Positions 1 through 10,117 are shown, numbered from the stretch's first letter. The stretch is DNA of 64,000 nt from an uncultured Faecalibacterium sp. (GCA_934512105.1 CAKSWQ010000004.1:1-64000), one strand, 5' to 3'. A program made the numbers and translations. Notes: generated by a model not told the origin, from the letters alone.

Positions 1-186
1 GGCAGCTACCGCATCAGCGTGCGCACCGCAAAGGGCGTGGACGCCTGTGCCATCGCCCGGCGTCTGGGCGGCGGCGGCCACACCCGTGCAGCGGGCTGTG
101 AACTGCTGGGCGACCTTGAAAATGCCAAAAACGCGATCCTTGCAGAGGTAGAGACCGAGCTGGACGCACCGCAGGAGGAAGCATGA
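1..186 (+). CDS. nrnA: C-terminal end of NrnA-type DHH/DHHA1 phosphoesterase (partial)
   Basis: Frame 1 is open from the window edge to a TGA at 184-186 and gives about 61 residues. They contain the glycine-rich RRLGGGGHTRAAG motif typical of the DHHA1 domain of NrnA/RecJ-like enzymes, which degrade nano-RNA and dephosphorylate pAp in the cytoplasm. The stop overlaps the truB start (ATGA). An nrnA-truB-ribF order is common in Firmicutes and supports the call. The N-terminal DHH domain lies outside the window, so activity cannot be judged. Confidence 0.8.
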   Translation, partial: GSYRISVRTAKGVDACAIARRLGGGGHTRAAGCELLGDLENAKNAILAEVETELDAPQEEA

Positions 187-1070
187 TGCAGGGCATCCTG
201 ATCGTAGACAAGCCCATGGACTGGACCAGCTTTGACGTGGTGGCAAAACTGCGCGGCGTGCTGGGCACCCGCAAGCTGGGGCACAGCGGTACGCTGGATC
301 CCATGGCCACCGGCGTTCTGCCGGTGTTCTGCGGCGGTGCCAGCAAGGCGGTGGACTTACAGCTGAACCACGATAAGACCTACCGCGCCACCCTGCGTTT
401 GGGTGCACGCACCGATACCGGCGACAGCACCGGTACGGTGCTGGAAACTGCGCCCGTCACCGCCGGGGAGAAGGAGCTGCTTGCCGTGCTGCCGCAGTTT
501 ATCGGTCCGCAGATGCAGGTGCCGCCCATGTACTCGGCGGTCAAGATCAACGGCCAGCCGCTGTATAAGCTGGCCCGCGAGGGCGTGACCGTGGAGCGCA
601 AGGCGCGCCCCATTGAAATTTACGGCATCGAGTACGGCGGCAGTCCGACAGAAAACGAGTATGTACTGACGGTGCGCTGCTCCAAGGGCACCTACATCCG
701 CACCCTGCTGGAGGAGATCGCCGCCGCCATGGGGCAGAAGGGCACTATGAGCGCTCTGCGCCGCACTTCTGCCGGTCTGTACACCGAAGCAGACGCCCAC
801 ACGCTGGAAGAAATTCTGGCCGCAAAGGAGCAGGGGACAGCTGCGCTGGAAGCACTGATGCTGCCGGTGGAAAGCGTGTTCACCCCGCTGCCGCTGCTGG
901 TGGTGGAGCCATGGGTGGAGCAGCATCTGTACAACGGCTGCCCCACCAGCCGCTACCCCGCAGCAGACGGACGCTACCGGGTGCGCAACGCCGCCGGGCA
1001 GTTCCTTGGCCTTGCCAACATCACCGGCGGGGTGCTCCGGGTGGAAAAACTGTTCGTGGAACGTAATTGA
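183..1070 (+). CDS. truB: tRNA pseudouridine(55) synthase TruB
   Basis: A protein of 295 residues, the usual TruB length. It converts U55 of the tRNA T-loop to pseudouridine. The N-terminus reads GILIVDKPMDWTSFDVV and is followed by GHSGTLDPMATGVLPV, which carries the catalytic aspartate (in TLDP). KINGQPLYKLAREG and the KGTYIRTL segment are also typical of the family. The start is one of two adjacent ATG codons at 183/186, overlapping the nrnA stop, so translational coupling is likely. ribF follows after 21 bp, which indicates one operon. Confidence 0.95.
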   Translation: MMQGILIVDKPMDWTSFDVVAKLRGVLGTRKLGHSGTLDPMATGVLPVFCGGASKAVDLQLNHDKTYRATLRLGARTDTGDSTGTVLETAPVTAGEKELLAVLPQFIGPQMQVPPMYSAVKINGQPLYKLAREGVTVERKARPIEIYGIEYGGSPTENEYVLTVRCSKGTYIRTLLEEIAAAMGQKGTMSALRRTSAGLYTEADAHTLEEILAAKEQGTAALEALMLPVESVFTPLPLLVVEPWVEQHLYNGCPTSRYPAADGRYRVRNAAGQFLGLANITGGVLRVEKLFVERN

Positions 1071-1091
1071 GCAATAAAGGAAACAAGACCC

Positions 1092-2009
1092 ATGCAGATC
1101 ATTTCTCAGTTTGCCCCGCTGCCGCTGGCACAGCCCGAAAAGGGCACCGCCGTGGCCATGGGCTACTTTGACGGCATCCATATCGGCCACCGGGCGGTGA
1201 TCGAAGGGGCTGTGCAGTGGGCAAAGGCCCATGATGCAGCCCCGGCGGTGTTCACCTTCCGCCTGCCGGTGGAAAATAAAATGAAGGGCAAGCGCCTGCT
1301 CTCCACCGAGGATAAGCACGCCTTGATCCACAGCCTTGGGGTAGAGTATTACCTCACCCCGGACTTTGAAGCGATCAAGGCGCTGATCCCGGAGGAGTTT
1401 GTGCGCGGCATCGTGGAAAACTGCCACGCCCGGGCGCTGTTCTGCGGCGAGAACTTCACCTTTGGCGCAAAGGCTGCCGGTACGCCGGAGTTACTGCGCA
1501 CCCTCTGCGCCCCCCTTGGGGTAGAGGTGGTGGTGGTGCCTATGGCGCAGTTTGAGGAAAAGCCGGTGTCCTCCACTCGCATCCGCACCGCGCTGGAGGG
1601 CGGGGACATCCCGGCCGCCAACGCCATGCTGGGGATGCCCTATGCCATCCGCTTTGCGGTGCAGCACGGGGCAGGGCTGGGGCACACCCTTGGGGTGCCC
1701 ACCATCAACCAGCTGTACCCGCAGGGCTTCCAGATGCCCCGCAGCGGTATTTATATCACCCGCACCTGCATCAACGGGGTGTGGTATCCCTCGGCTACCG
1801 GTCTGGGCAGCCGCCCGACCGTGAACGATGACGCCACCAAGGTGACCTGCGAGACCTTTATCCCGGGCTTTTCTGGTGACCTGTACGGCACCGATCCGGT
1901 GGTGGAGTTCTACGCTTACCTGAGCCCCAGCAAAAAGTTTGATACGCTGGACCAGCTGCGGGACTGCATCAACGATGCCGCCCGCCGCGCGCAGGAATAT
2001 TTTGCATAA
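1092..2009 (+). CDS. ribF: Bifunctional riboflavin kinase / FAD synthetase RibF
   Basis: A protein of 305 residues that phosphorylates riboflavin to FMN and adenylates FMN to FAD. The N-terminal nucleotidyltransferase domain has GYFDGIHIGHRAVI (the HxGH-type motif) and, near residue 155, KPVSSTRIRTALEGGD. The C-terminal kinase domain has GHTLGVPTINQLYP and later GLGSRPTVNDD, a variant of the usual flavokinase signatures. A purine-rich RBS precedes the ATG. It follows truB closely and ends before a strong hairpin terminator. Confidence 0.94.
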   Translation: MQIISQFAPLPLAQPEKGTAVAMGYFDGIHIGHRAVIEGAVQWAKAHDAAPAVFTFRLPVENKMKGKRLLSTEDKHALIHSLGVEYYLTPDFEAIKALIPEEFVRGIVENCHARALFCGENFTFGAKAAGTPELLRTLCAPLGVEVVVVPMAQFEEKPVSSTRIRTALEGGDIPAANAMLGMPYAIRFAVQHGAGLGHTLGVPTINQLYPQGFQMPRSGIYITRTCINGVWYPSATGLGSRPTVNDDATKVTCETFIPGFSGDLYGTDPVVEFYAYLSPSKKFDTLDQLRDCINDAARRAQEYFA

Positions 2010-2040
2010 CGCATCAACAGCGGAAAAATTATTTTTATTT

Positions 2041-2083
2041 GGGGTTCGAGATACGCCTACGGGCGTTTCCCGAACCCCTTTTG
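2041..2083 (+). terminator. Rho-independent terminator after ribF
   Basis: The arms GGGGTTCG and CGAACCCC enclose an inner ACGCC/GGCGT pairing, followed by TTTT. It closes the nrnA-truB-ribF unit. Confidence 0.85.
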
Positions 2084-2204
2084 TCGTGAAGGAAAACGGC
2101 ATTTCCGGCGTCTGCGGGCAGAAAAGCCCGCACTTCGGGCAAAATAGACACATTTCTGTGCAACAACGGCAAATGTTTGTTAAACAATTATCTATCTCAT
2201 ATCC

Positions 2205-2233
2205 TTGCAATACACACAGTTTTTGTTTATAAT
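2205..2233 (+). promoter_or_regulatory. Vegetative promoter for pgk
   Basis: TTGCAA at 2205-2210 and a perfect TATAAT at 2228-2233 are separated by 17 bp. The expected start of transcription near 2240 leaves a leader of about 70 nt before the pgk RBS. Confidence 0.8.
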
Positions 2234-2309
2234 AGTAGCTGTACGGGGCAAAGCCCCGATTGTGAGCGAGACTCTGGTTCAGAATTATAACTTGAGAGGA
2301 GTTTTTACC

Positions 2310-3518
<1,209 letters not shown>

Positions 3519-3540
3519 TTTTTCCGGCATCACAATGGGT

Positions 3541-3574
3541 GCGGCGGCATTTACGCCGCCGCATCTTTTCTTTT
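3541..3574 (+). terminator. Hairpin between pgk and tpiA
   Basis: The stem GCGGCGGC/GCCGCCGC has a 6-nt loop and is followed by a T-rich run. It could terminate or attenuate transcription from pgk, with partial read-through into tpiA. Confidence 0.75.
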
Positions 3575-3621
3575 TGTGCAGGCAATTTGTAAATATTTAC
3601 GAAGGTAAGGAGAAAATAACA

Positions 3622-4392
3622 ATGGATAAGGCAAAGCGCAAGGCTATTATCGCTGGCAACTGGAAGATGAACAAGACCGCCTCCGAGGCTGCTGTTCTGG
3701 TGGACGAGCTGATCCCCGCCGTGAAGGATGCCACCTGCGAGGTGGTCATCTGCACCCCGTTTACCGATCTGGTCACTGCTGTGGCTAAGACCAAGGGCAC
3801 CAACATCCATGTGGGTGCCGAGAACGTCCACTTTGAGAAGTCCGGTGCTTTCACCGGCGAGATCAGTGCCGATATGCTGGTGGATCTGGGCGTGGAGTAC
3901 GTCATCGTTGGCCACTCTGAGCGCCGCCAGTACTTTGCAGAGACCGACCAGACCGTCAACAAGCGCACTCTGGCTGCCCTGAACGCCGGTCTGAAGGTCA
4001 TCATCTGCGTGGGTGAGAGCCTGCAGCAGCGCGAGGAGGGCGTTACCGAGGAGCTGGTCCGTATGCAGACCAAGATCGCCCTGCGTGACGTGACCGCCGA
4101 GCAGATGGCAAACGTTGTCATCGCCTACGAGCCTATCTGGGCCATTGGCACCGGCAAGACTGCTACCGCGGATCAGGCAGAGGAAGTCTGCGCTCAGATC
4201 CGCAAGGTGGTGGGCGAGCTGTACGGCGAGGCTGTGGCCGAGGCTACCACCGTGCAGTACGGCGGCAGCATGAACGCCAAGAACTGCGAGGAGCTGCTGA
4301 GCAAGAAGGACGTGGACGGCGGCCTGATCGGCGGCGCATCCCTGAAGGCTCCGGACTTTGCAGTTATCGTCAACGCAGCCACCAAGGGCTGA
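3622..4392 (+). CDS. tpiA: Triosephosphate isomerase
   Basis: A protein of 256 residues that interconverts dihydroxyacetone phosphate and glyceraldehyde 3-phosphate. Active-site motifs are all present: GNWKMN (Asn/Lys), VGHSERR (electrophilic His), [11 protein letters not shown] (catalytic Glu) and the phosphate-binding YGGSM near the C-terminus. ATG 3622 has AAGGTAAGGAG upstream. An in-frame ATG at 3535 would add 29 unconserved residues across the pgk terminator and is rejected. It lies between pgk and gpmI, as in many glycolytic clusters. Confidence 0.97.
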   Translation: MDKAKRKAIIAGNWKMNKTASEAAVLVDELIPAVKDATCEVVICTPFTDLVTAVAKTKGTNIHVGAENVHFEKSGAFTGEISADMLVDLGVEYVIVGHSERRQYFAETDQTVNKRTLAALNAGLKVIICVGESLQQREEGVTEELVRMQTKIALRDVTAEQMANVVIAYEPIWAIGTGKTATADQAEEVCAQIRKVVGELYGEAVAEATTVQYGGSMNAKNCEELLSKKDVDGGLIGGASLKAPDFAVIVNAATKG

Positions 4393-4420
4393 GCGACTGC
4401 CTTTTTCTAAATGAGCTGTT

Positions 4421-4475
4421 TCAGCGCCCGGCTGCGCCGTTTTTTCAGCGCTGAGCCGGGCGCTGATCTGTTTTT
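4421..4475 (+). terminator. Terminator after tpiA
   Basis: A perfect 13-bp stem (TCAGCGCCCGGCT at 4421-4433 with its complement at 4454-4466) is followed by a T-run. Confidence 0.85.
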
Positions 4476-4578
4476 ACAGTAGCCGCTCGGGTGTTATGCA
4501 CCCGCAGGCTGCACCTCCGCAGGCAGGGCGTTGGACCCTACCTGCAACGCGTGATAAATTCAAAGGAGATTCAATTTT

Positions 4579-6105
4579 ATGGCAAAGAAACCTGTTCTGC
4601 TGTGCATCATGGATGGCTTCGGCTGGGTGCCGAACGAGACCTTTGGCAACGCTGTTGTGGCTGCCAAGACCCCCCATCTGGATGCTCTGATGGAAAAGTA
4701 CCCCATGACCACCATTGATGCTTCCGGCATGGCTGTCGGCCTGCCCGATGGCCAGATGGGCAACTCCGAGGTCGGCCACACCAACATGGGCGCAGGCCGC
4801 ATCGTGTACCAGCAGCTGACCCTCATCACCAAGTCCATCCGTGATGGCGAGATGCTCAAGAACCCTGTGCTGGTCAAGAACATGAAGGCCGCCATCGAGG
4901 CCGGTAAGGCCATCCACCTGATGGGTCTGGTGGGCACCGGCGGCGTGCACAGCCATGCCGACCACTGGTTCGGCGTGCTGGAGATGGCAAAGCATCTGGG
5001 CGCTAAGGAAGTTTACCTGCACTGCATCACCGACGGCCGCGACACCGACCCCCACTCCGGCAAGGGCTTCCTGGCTGACCTGCAGGCCAAGCTGGACGAG
5101 CTGGGCGTGGGCAAGATCGCCAGCGTTTCCGGCCGTTACTACGCCATGGACCGCGATAACAACTGGGACCGTGAGGAGAAGGCCTACGCTGCTTTCGTCT
5201 ACGGCGAGGGTGAGCACGCTGCCAACGCTGCCGAGGCCATTGAGGCTTCCTACGCCGCAGACAAGACCGACGAGTTCGTGCTGCCCTGCGTCACCTGCGA
5301 GGGCGGCCGCGTGCAGGACGGCGACACCGTCATCTTCATGAACTTCCGCCCCGACCGTGCCCGCCAGATGACCCGCATCTTCTGCGACGATGCCTTTACC
5401 GGCTTTGAGCGCCGCGGCGGCCGCAAGCAGGTGAACTACGTCTGCATGGCCGAGTACGATGCCACCATGCCCAACTGCGAAGTGGCATATCCCCCGGTGG
5501 AGCTGAAGAATGTTCTGGGCGAGTACCTGTCTGCCCACGGCAAGACCCAGCTGCGCATCGCCGAGACCGAGAAGTACGCCCATGTCACCTTCTTCTTCAA
5601 CGGCGGTGTGGAGGCTCCCTACGAGGGTGAGGACCGCTGCGTCATCCCCAGCCCCAAGGTTGCCACCTACGACCTGAAGCCCGAGATGAGCGCCCCCGAA
5701 GTCGCTGCCGAGTGCGTCAAGCGCATCGAGAGCGGCAAGTATGATGTGGTCATCCTGAACTTTGCAAACTGCGATATGGTCGGCCACACCGGCGTGTTCG
5801 AGGCTGCTGTCAAGGCCGTTGAGGCTGTGGATACCTGCGTGGATCAGGTGGTCACCGCTGTGCTGAACGCCGGCGGCTGCGCCTTCATCACCGCCGACCA
5901 CGGCAACGCCGAGAAGATGATGAACCCGGACGGCACCCCCTTCACCGCCCACACCACCAACGTTGTGCCCTTTGTGGCAGTTGGCTGCGGCGATGTGAAG
6001 CTGCGCGAGGGCGGCTGCCTGGCCGACATCGCACCCACCATGCTGCCCTATATCGGCCTGCCCGTTCCCGCCGAGATGACCGGCAAGAGCATCATCGTGG
6101 AGTGA
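4579..6105 (+). CDS. gpmI: 2,3-bisphosphoglycerate-independent phosphoglycerate mutase
   Basis: A protein of 508 residues, typical of the Mn-dependent alkaline-phosphatase-superfamily mutase that converts 3-phosphoglycerate to 2-phosphoglycerate. It opens with LLCIMDGFGW (metal-binding Asp). QMGNSEVGHTNMG holds the phosphorylated Ser, and ITDGRDTDPHSG, NFANCDMVGHTG and TADHGNAEKM supply metal ligands. AAGGAGA sits about 9 nt before the ATG. The gene has hairpins on both sides, so it may be a separate unit from tpiA. Confidence 0.97.
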   Translation: MAKKPVLLCIMDGFGWVPNETFGNAVVAAKTPHLDALMEKYPMTTIDASGMAVGLPDGQMGNSEVGHTNMGAGRIVYQQLTLITKSIRDGEMLKNPVLVKNMKAAIEAGKAIHLMGLVGTGGVHSHADHWFGVLEMAKHLGAKEVYLHCITDGRDTDPHSGKGFLADLQAKLDELGVGKIASVSGRYYAMDRDNNWDREEKAYAAFVYGEGEHAANAAEAIEASYAADKTDEFVLPCVTCEGGRVQDGDTVIFMNFRPDRARQMTRIFCDDAFTGFERRGGRKQVNYVCMAEYDATMPNCEVAYPPVELKNVLGEYLSAHGKTQLRIAETEKYAHVTFFFNGGVEAPYEGEDRCVIPSPKVATYDLKPEMSAPEVAAECVKRIESGKYDVVILNFANCDMVGHTGVFEAAVKAVEAVDTCVDQVVTAVLNAGGCAFITADHGNAEKMMNPDGTPFTAHTTNVVPFVAVGCGDVKLREGGCLADIAPTMLPYIGLPVPAEMTGKSIIVE

Positions 6106-6134
6106 TGCCGGACGGGATAACCGGATAAACAAAC

Positions 6135-6171
6135 AAAAGGCTGCTGCACATTCCGTGCGGCAGCCTTTTTG
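6135..6171 (+). terminator. Terminator after gpmI
   Basis: A stem of AAAAGGCTGC with its complement, extended by GCAC/GTGC, is followed by a T-run. Confidence 0.88.
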
Positions 6172-6196
6172 CGTAAGAAAAAATTTCCGTGAAAAG

Positions 6197-6232
6197 GGAA
6201 TAGCGGAGCGTCCGCAGACGCTCCGCTATTCC
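6197..6232. repeat. Perfect 16-bp-arm palindrome, possible apbE terminator
   Basis: GGAATAGCGGAGCGTC at 6197-6212 is followed by a 4-nt loop and its exact complement at 6217-6232. On the minus strand it lies downstream of apbE and is followed by CTTTTCACGG, so it could end that transcript. It could also be a small repeat remnant. Confidence 0.6.
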
Positions 6233-6317
6233 GAAATGAATAATAGATTTTCCGCTGAAGATGGCCATAGCGCACGCGGAGGCCATTTTGATCGTTCTGC
6301 CTGCAAAACGGCAGAGC

Positions 6318-7400
6318 TTACTTTTTCAGGTGGCTGTCCCAGCCGCTGGAGGTGGTGGCCTGCTGATCGGGCGTGCACCACATGGCTTCTACACCGTCCA
6401 GCGATTCCACCAGCTTCTGCCCCTCTTCCAGCGGCATACAGAACAGGGCAGTGGTCAGGCAGTCTGCCATGCCGGAGTCCGGGCACAGTACGGTGACGCC
6501 GTTGTAGTAGGTGGCCGGCCACAGGGTATCCGGGTCGATGATGTGATGGTAGCGCTTGCCGTCCACCACAAAATAGCGCTGGTAGTCGCCGCTGGTCACC
6601 AGTGCAAGGTCGCTCATGTTGATGGGTGAGCCGAAGATGGAGTTGGTGTTGGTGTACACCTCCGAAGCGTTCCACGGGTTCTCCACGCCGCCCGTCCACT
6701 GACTGCCGTCCGGCTTTGTGCCGATAGCGCGCAGGTTGCCGCCCACGCTCACCAGCGCACTGGTCAGGCCGCGGGCTTCGGCGGCGCGGCAGACCATCTC
6801 CACTGCGTACCCCTTGCCCACGCTGCCCACGTCCAGCGACATCTCCGGGTCAGACAGATAGACCGTTTTGGCCTCCTCGTCAATGACAAGGGCGTTGATA
6901 TCACAGTGCTGAGCAGCGGCTTCCAGCTCCTCCTGCGTGGGCAGGGTGTTGTCGGCCTCAGAGGCGTTCTTTTCGGCGGCCTCGCGGTGGTCGTGCCAGA
7001 TGCCCAGCACACTGCCCATGGCAATGTTGATCTTGCCGCCGGTCAGGTCGTACATCTGCCGCGCCAGCTCCAGCATGGAGAGGATGCGGTCGTCTACCTG
7101 CACCGGGGATTTTCCGGCGTTTTCGTTGATGGTCTTGACGTTCACAACGCCGTCGTAGTCGTTGTAGATATCGTAGAGCTGATTGTAGACGATCAGGTCC
7201 TGATGCAGCGCCTGCATCTGGGTGTTGAACTCTTCCTCGCTCTCGCAGAAGGCGATGACCTGCGTCACCGTGTCGAACACATCATAAAAGATAGTGGTGT
7301 ACCGGGTCAGCTCCTTTTTGGGCTTGCAGCCGGCCAGCAGGCTAAGGCTCAGCACCGCCGCCAGCAGTGCAGCGGTCATGCGGGTGATGCGGCTCTTCAT
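6318..7400 (-). CDS. apbE: ApbE-type FAD:protein FMN transferase, lipoprotein
   Basis: A protein of 360 residues. The N-terminus is a lipoprotein signal ending in SLLAGC (lipobox Cys near residue 25), so the mature enzyme should be anchored outside the cytoplasmic membrane. ApbE proteins use Mg and FAD to attach FMN to Thr/Ser of redox proteins such as RnfG/NqrC subunits. Family motifs are SVGKGYAVE, LVSVGGNLRAIG and YHHIIDPDT, with D-x-L-T-T-A near the C-terminus. The start overlaps the stop of the DUF3783 gene by 4 bp (ATGA), indicating translational coupling. No target flavoprotein is seen nearby. Confidence 0.92.
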   Translation of the reverse strand: MKSRITRMTAALLAAVLSLSLLAGCKPKKELTRYTTIFYDVFDTVTQVIAFCESEEEFNTQMQALHQDLIVYNQLYDIYNDYDGVVNVKTINENAGKSPVQVDDRILSMLELARQMYDLTGGKINIAMGSVLGIWHDHREAAEKNASEADNTLPTQEELEAAAQHCDINALVIDEEAKTVYLSDPEMSLDVGSVGKGYAVEMVCRAAEARGLTSALVSVGGNLRAIGTKPDGSQWTGGVENPWNASEVYTNTNSIFGSPINMSDLALVTSGDYQRYFVVDGKRYHHIIDPDTLWPATYYNGVTVLCPDSGMADCLTTALFCMPLEEGQKLVESLDGVEAMWCTPDQQATTSSGWDSHLKK

Positions 7401-7819
7401 ACGGTCTGGCTCTCCTTTGCGGCGGTAAAGGCGGTGTGCTCCTCCTGCAAATGCGCCAGCAGGTCTGCAAACATCCAGCTGCGGTTTGCGGGGGTGACTA
7501 CCGCCTTGAGCGGGATGGTCACCTGTGCCTGCCGCATCAGGTCCAGCAGGGTGTCCACGTCCTTATCGCGGAAGTTTGCCAGCACCAGCGCCGGGGGATA
7601 GGCGCCCGGCTCCAGCACCAGTGTTCTGGGGGCTTTTACCTCCACCTCGCCCAGCAGCTGGGCAACGGTCTTACCGGCATCGGCGGGGGCAACGGGCAGC
7701 AGCTTCATGCCAAAGGCGGGTGCCATGCCCTCCAGCTTGCCCCGGTCGGCGGGGGAAAGGTTCCAGCCCAGCGCCAGCGGCACCCCGGCGTTCTGGTTGC
7801 GTGCAATGTGTGCTTTCAT
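7397..7819 (-). CDS. DUF3783-like small protein
   Basis: A protein of about 140 residues with start ATG 7819, preceded by AAAGAGG. The N-terminus (MKAHIARNQNAGVPLALGW) and the C-terminal half with VLANFRDKDVDTLLDLMRQ and PLKAVVTPANRSW match my recollection of the DUF3783 family in Clostridia. The function is unknown. It has no signal peptide or membrane segment. It is translationally coupled to apbE, so a link to flavin transfer or extracellular redox chemistry is possible but unproven. An in-frame extension upstream to 8137 runs antisense through aroF and is not used. Confidence 0.75.
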   Translation of the reverse strand: MKAHIARNQNAGVPLALGWNLSPADRGKLEGMAPAFGMKLLPVAPADAGKTVAQLLGEVEVKAPRTLVLEPGAYPPALVLANFRDKDVDTLLDLMRQAQVTIPLKAVVTPANRSWMFADLLAHLQEEHTAFTAAKESQTV

Positions 7820-7861
7820 CTTTAAAACCTCTTTCGGCAGTGTTTTTTCAAAATACGCTTT

Positions 7862-7890
7862 AGTATACCATAAAATCCGTGAAAAGAAAA
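7862..7890 (-). promoter_or_regulatory. Probable promoter for the DUF3783-apbE pair
   Basis: On the minus strand, TATACT at 7867-7862 is preceded by TGG (extended -10). The -35 is weak (TTTTCT, 17 bp upstream). Confidence 0.5.
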
Positions 7891-7911
7891 TGAAAACCCG
7901 CCGGTGCGCAC

Positions 7912-7937
7912 AAAAAAGCTCCCCCTTGCGGGGGAGC
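7912..7937 (-). terminator. Terminator after aroF
   Basis: Read on the minus strand: GCTCCCCC, loop GCAA, GGGGGAGC, then TTTTTT. It separates aroF from the downstream DUF3783-apbE unit. Confidence 0.88.
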
Positions 7938-7950
7938 GGACGGAGAAGGT

Positions 7951-8964
7951 TCAGTTCATTTTTTTGCCGAAGAACTCCACCTCTTTGCCGATGAACTGCA
8001 TCAGTTCGTCGAACTGGTCGGGGGTCAGGCTCTGTGCGCCGTCGCACTTGGCCTTGGCGGGGTTGTTGTGCACCTCGATCATCAGGCCGTCGGCACCGGC
8101 GGCCACCGCAGCTTTCGCCAGCTCCGGCACCATCCATGCGTGACCGCAGGCGTGGCTGGGGTCCACCACCACCGGCAGGTGGGTCATCTTGTGCAGCATG
8201 ACCACACCGGCAAGGTCCAGTGTGTTGCGCATACTGGTCTCAAAGGTACGAATGCCGCGCTCGCACAGAATGACGTTCTCGTTGCCCTCGGCCATGATGT
8301 ACTCGGCACTCATCACGAACTCCTCCAGCGTGTTGGCAAGGCCGCGCTTGAGCAGCACCGGCTTTTTCTGGCGGCCAACAGCCTTGAGCAGCTCAAAGTT
8401 CTGCATATTGCGGGCACCTACCTGAATCAGGTCTACGTTTTCAAACAGGGGCAGATGCTCGGTGTTCATGATCTCGGTCACGATGGGAGAGCCGGTGGCA
8501 CGGCGTGCCAACTTGAGCAGGTCGAGGCCTTCGCTGCGCATACCCTGAAAAGAGTAGGGGGAGGTGCGGGGCTTGAACGCGCCGCCGCGCAGCAGGGAAG
8601 CGCCTGCCGCCTTTACCCGCTGGGCGCAGTAGGTGATCTGCTCCTCGCTCTCAATACTGCAGGGCCCGGCGATGACTGCAAAGTTGCCGCCGCCGATCTT
8701 GACGCCCTCCACGTCGATAACGCTGTCGTCCGGGTGGAACTTGCGGTTAGCCTTTTTGTAGGGCTCGGACACGCGGCGGCAGGTCTCCACCACCGGGTTC
8801 GCCAGCACCCAGCTTTCTGCAATGGCCTTGGTATCGCCGATCAGACCCAGAATATGGGTATCGCTGCCCTTGGAATCGTTGATCTGCAGGCCCATATCCT
8901 CCAGCTCGTGGCAGAACTCGCGCACCTGTACGTCGGGTGCATCCTGTTTGAGTACGATGATCAT
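7951..8964 (-). CDS. aroF: 3-deoxy-7-phosphoheptulonate (DAHP) synthase, type I-beta
   Basis: A protein of 337 residues catalysing phosphoenolpyruvate plus erythrose 4-phosphate to DAHP, the entry to the shikimate pathway. Residues 1-70 form a short N-terminal domain (MIIVLKQDAPD) like the ferredoxin-fold domain of AroF/AroG(Bsu)-type enzymes. The barrel shows AGPCSIES, RGGAFKPRTSPYSFQG, VGARNMQNFELL, KPVLLKRG and DPSHACGHAW. The ATG at 8964 follows AAAGGAGA. The extra N-terminal domain suggests feedback regulation, as in relatives. The gene is monocistronic between a promoter and a hairpin. Confidence 0.95.
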   Translation of the reverse strand: MIIVLKQDAPDVQVREFCHELEDMGLQINDSKGSDTHILGLIGDTKAIAESWVLANPVVETCRRVSEPYKKANRKFHPDDSVIDVEGVKIGGGNFAVIAGPCSIESEEQITYCAQRVKAAGASLLRGGAFKPRTSPYSFQGMRSEGLDLLKLARRATGSPIVTEIMNTEHLPLFENVDLIQVGARNMQNFELLKAVGRQKKPVLLKRGLANTLEEFVMSAEYIMAEGNENVILCERGIRTFETSMRNTLDLAGVVMLHKMTHLPVVVDPSHACGHAWMVPELAKAAVAAGADGLMIEVHNNPAKAKCDGAQSLTPDQFDELMQFIGKEVEFFGKKMN

Positions 8965-9073
8965 AGTGTTTTGTCTCCTTTGCCTTTTCTTATCCTGTGA
9001 AACGGCGAGGGAGACCGGCTCCTTTGCCGCAGCTTGCAGTGTCAAACTTCAGTGCTCTGAAGTGCGTGACGCT

Positions 9074-9102
9074 ATGATATCACTTCATGAAACTGAAGTC
9101 AA
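9074..9102 (-). promoter_or_regulatory. Promoter for aroF
   Basis: On the minus strand, TTGACT (9102-9097), a 17-bp gap, then TATCAT (9079-9074). The leader of about 100 nt contains the hairpin CTTCAG-AGCA-CTGAAG but no T-box features. Confidence 0.75.
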
Positions 9103-9110
9103 GAGAAATT

Positions 9111-9139
9111 TTGAATTTTTTCAGAAAAAGTGGTAGAAT
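9111..9139 (+). promoter_or_regulatory. Promoter towards the ybaK-like gene
   Basis: TTGAAT at 9111-9116 and TAGAAT at 9134-9139 with a 17-bp spacer. It diverges from the aroF promoter. Confidence 0.65.
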
Positions 9140-9192
9140 AAACTTAGAATCCTTCAGCACAGCGAATCAGAAAAAAGAGAGCATAATAGATG

Positions 9193-9345
9193 CTACCCCT
9201 TCCGTCATCGCTTGACGCGATGCCACCTTCCCCAAGGGGACGGCTTTTGTGGTGGCGGGGAACTTTCTGGTGTTGCTTATAAGGCGCCCCCTTGGGGGAG
9301 CTGCCGAACAACGTGAGGCTGAGGGGGTATCGTAGTCAAAAAGAG
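9193..9345. repeat. Intergenic palindromic repeat, copy 1
   Basis: It starts TACCCCTTCCGTCATCGC and ends GAGGCTGAGGGGGTA, so the ends are roughly inverted. Inside are CTCCCC/GGGGAG-type stems. It shares its modules with the repeats near 10805, 14080, 17703 and 21546. Confidence 0.75.
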
Positions 9346-9354
9346 GGAATAACA

Positions 9355-9837
9355 ATGGGAAAAGAAGCTAAAACCAACGCAATGCGCATTCTGGAACGGG
9401 AAAAGGTGGCCTACACCGCCCACGAGTACCCCCACGAGGAGGGGGTGGCGGTGGACGGCGTGACCGTAGCCGCCAGTATGGGCGAGGACCCTGCCTGCGT
9501 GTATAAGACGCTGGTCACGCAGGGCAGCAGCAAAAACTATTTTGTGTTCGTCATTCCGGTGGCGGCAGAGCTGGATTTAAAGGCCGCTGCCCGCAGCGTG
9601 GGCGAAAAGAGCGTGGCGATGATCCATGTGGCGGATATCAACAAGGTCACCGGCTATGTGCGGGGCGGATGCAGCCCGGTGGGCATGAAAAAGCAGTACC
9701 GCACCGTCTTTGACGAAAGCGTGCTGACCCAGCAGAAGGTCTACGTTTCCGGCGGGCGCATCGGCACGCAGGTGTGCTGCGCCCCGGCGGATCTGATCCG
9801 CGCTGCACGCGCTGCCACGGCAAAGATCATTTTTTAA
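9355..9837 (+). CDS. ybaK: YbaK/EbsC-type aminoacyl-tRNA deacylase
   Basis: A protein of 160 residues with the YbaK/ProX-like editing fold. Members hydrolyse misacylated Cys-tRNA(Pro) in the cytoplasm. Visible features are the N-terminal NAMRILEREKVAYTAHEYPH, VYKTLVTQGSSKNYFVFVIP, a conserved Lys region (ELDLKAAARSVGEK) and GYVRGGCSPVGMKK, where the GxxSPxG-type loop is characteristic. ATG 9355 follows AAAGAGGG. A longer in-frame start at 9292 lies inside the repeat and is not used. It stands alone between a repeat and the purE leader. Confidence 0.9.
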   Translation: MGKEAKTNAMRILEREKVAYTAHEYPHEEGVAVDGVTVAASMGEDPACVYKTLVTQGSSKNYFVFVIPVAAELDLKAAARSVGEKSVAMIHVADINKVTGYVRGGCSPVGMKKQYRTVFDESVLTQQKVYVSGGRIGTQVCCAPADLIRAARAATAKIIF

Positions 9838-10117
9838 AAATCCGGCGCTGCATCTGGGATACATCAACACGGCCTTTACATAAAATATACCCACTGCATA
9901 AGTCATACTTAGAAAGAAAAAGGATGGCGAAACTGCACAAAACTTTCGAAAGTTTTTTGACGGCATGGGAACACAAGGGAGAATTTGCCCAAACGCTCTT
10001 TGCAAAGCGGTTTTTTTGCCGTAAACTGTATCTAGTACAGGGACGATGCCCCAAAAAACGGGCTTGCATCGCCGCCTGAAAAAACGCTTGCACAGGAAAC
10101 TGCGGAGGGGAACTTCA

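Noticed and set aside
8965..9073. T-box or tryptophan-type attenuator in the aroF leader
   Set aside because: Only a small CTTCAG/CTGAAG stem is present. There is no T-box sequence, no run of aromatic codons and no terminator.
9924..10079. A 51-codon frame (MAKLHKTFESFL...) in the purE leader
   Set aside because: The purine-rich stretch touches the ATG, so spacing is wrong, and the frame runs through hairpin sequence. No family is recognised.
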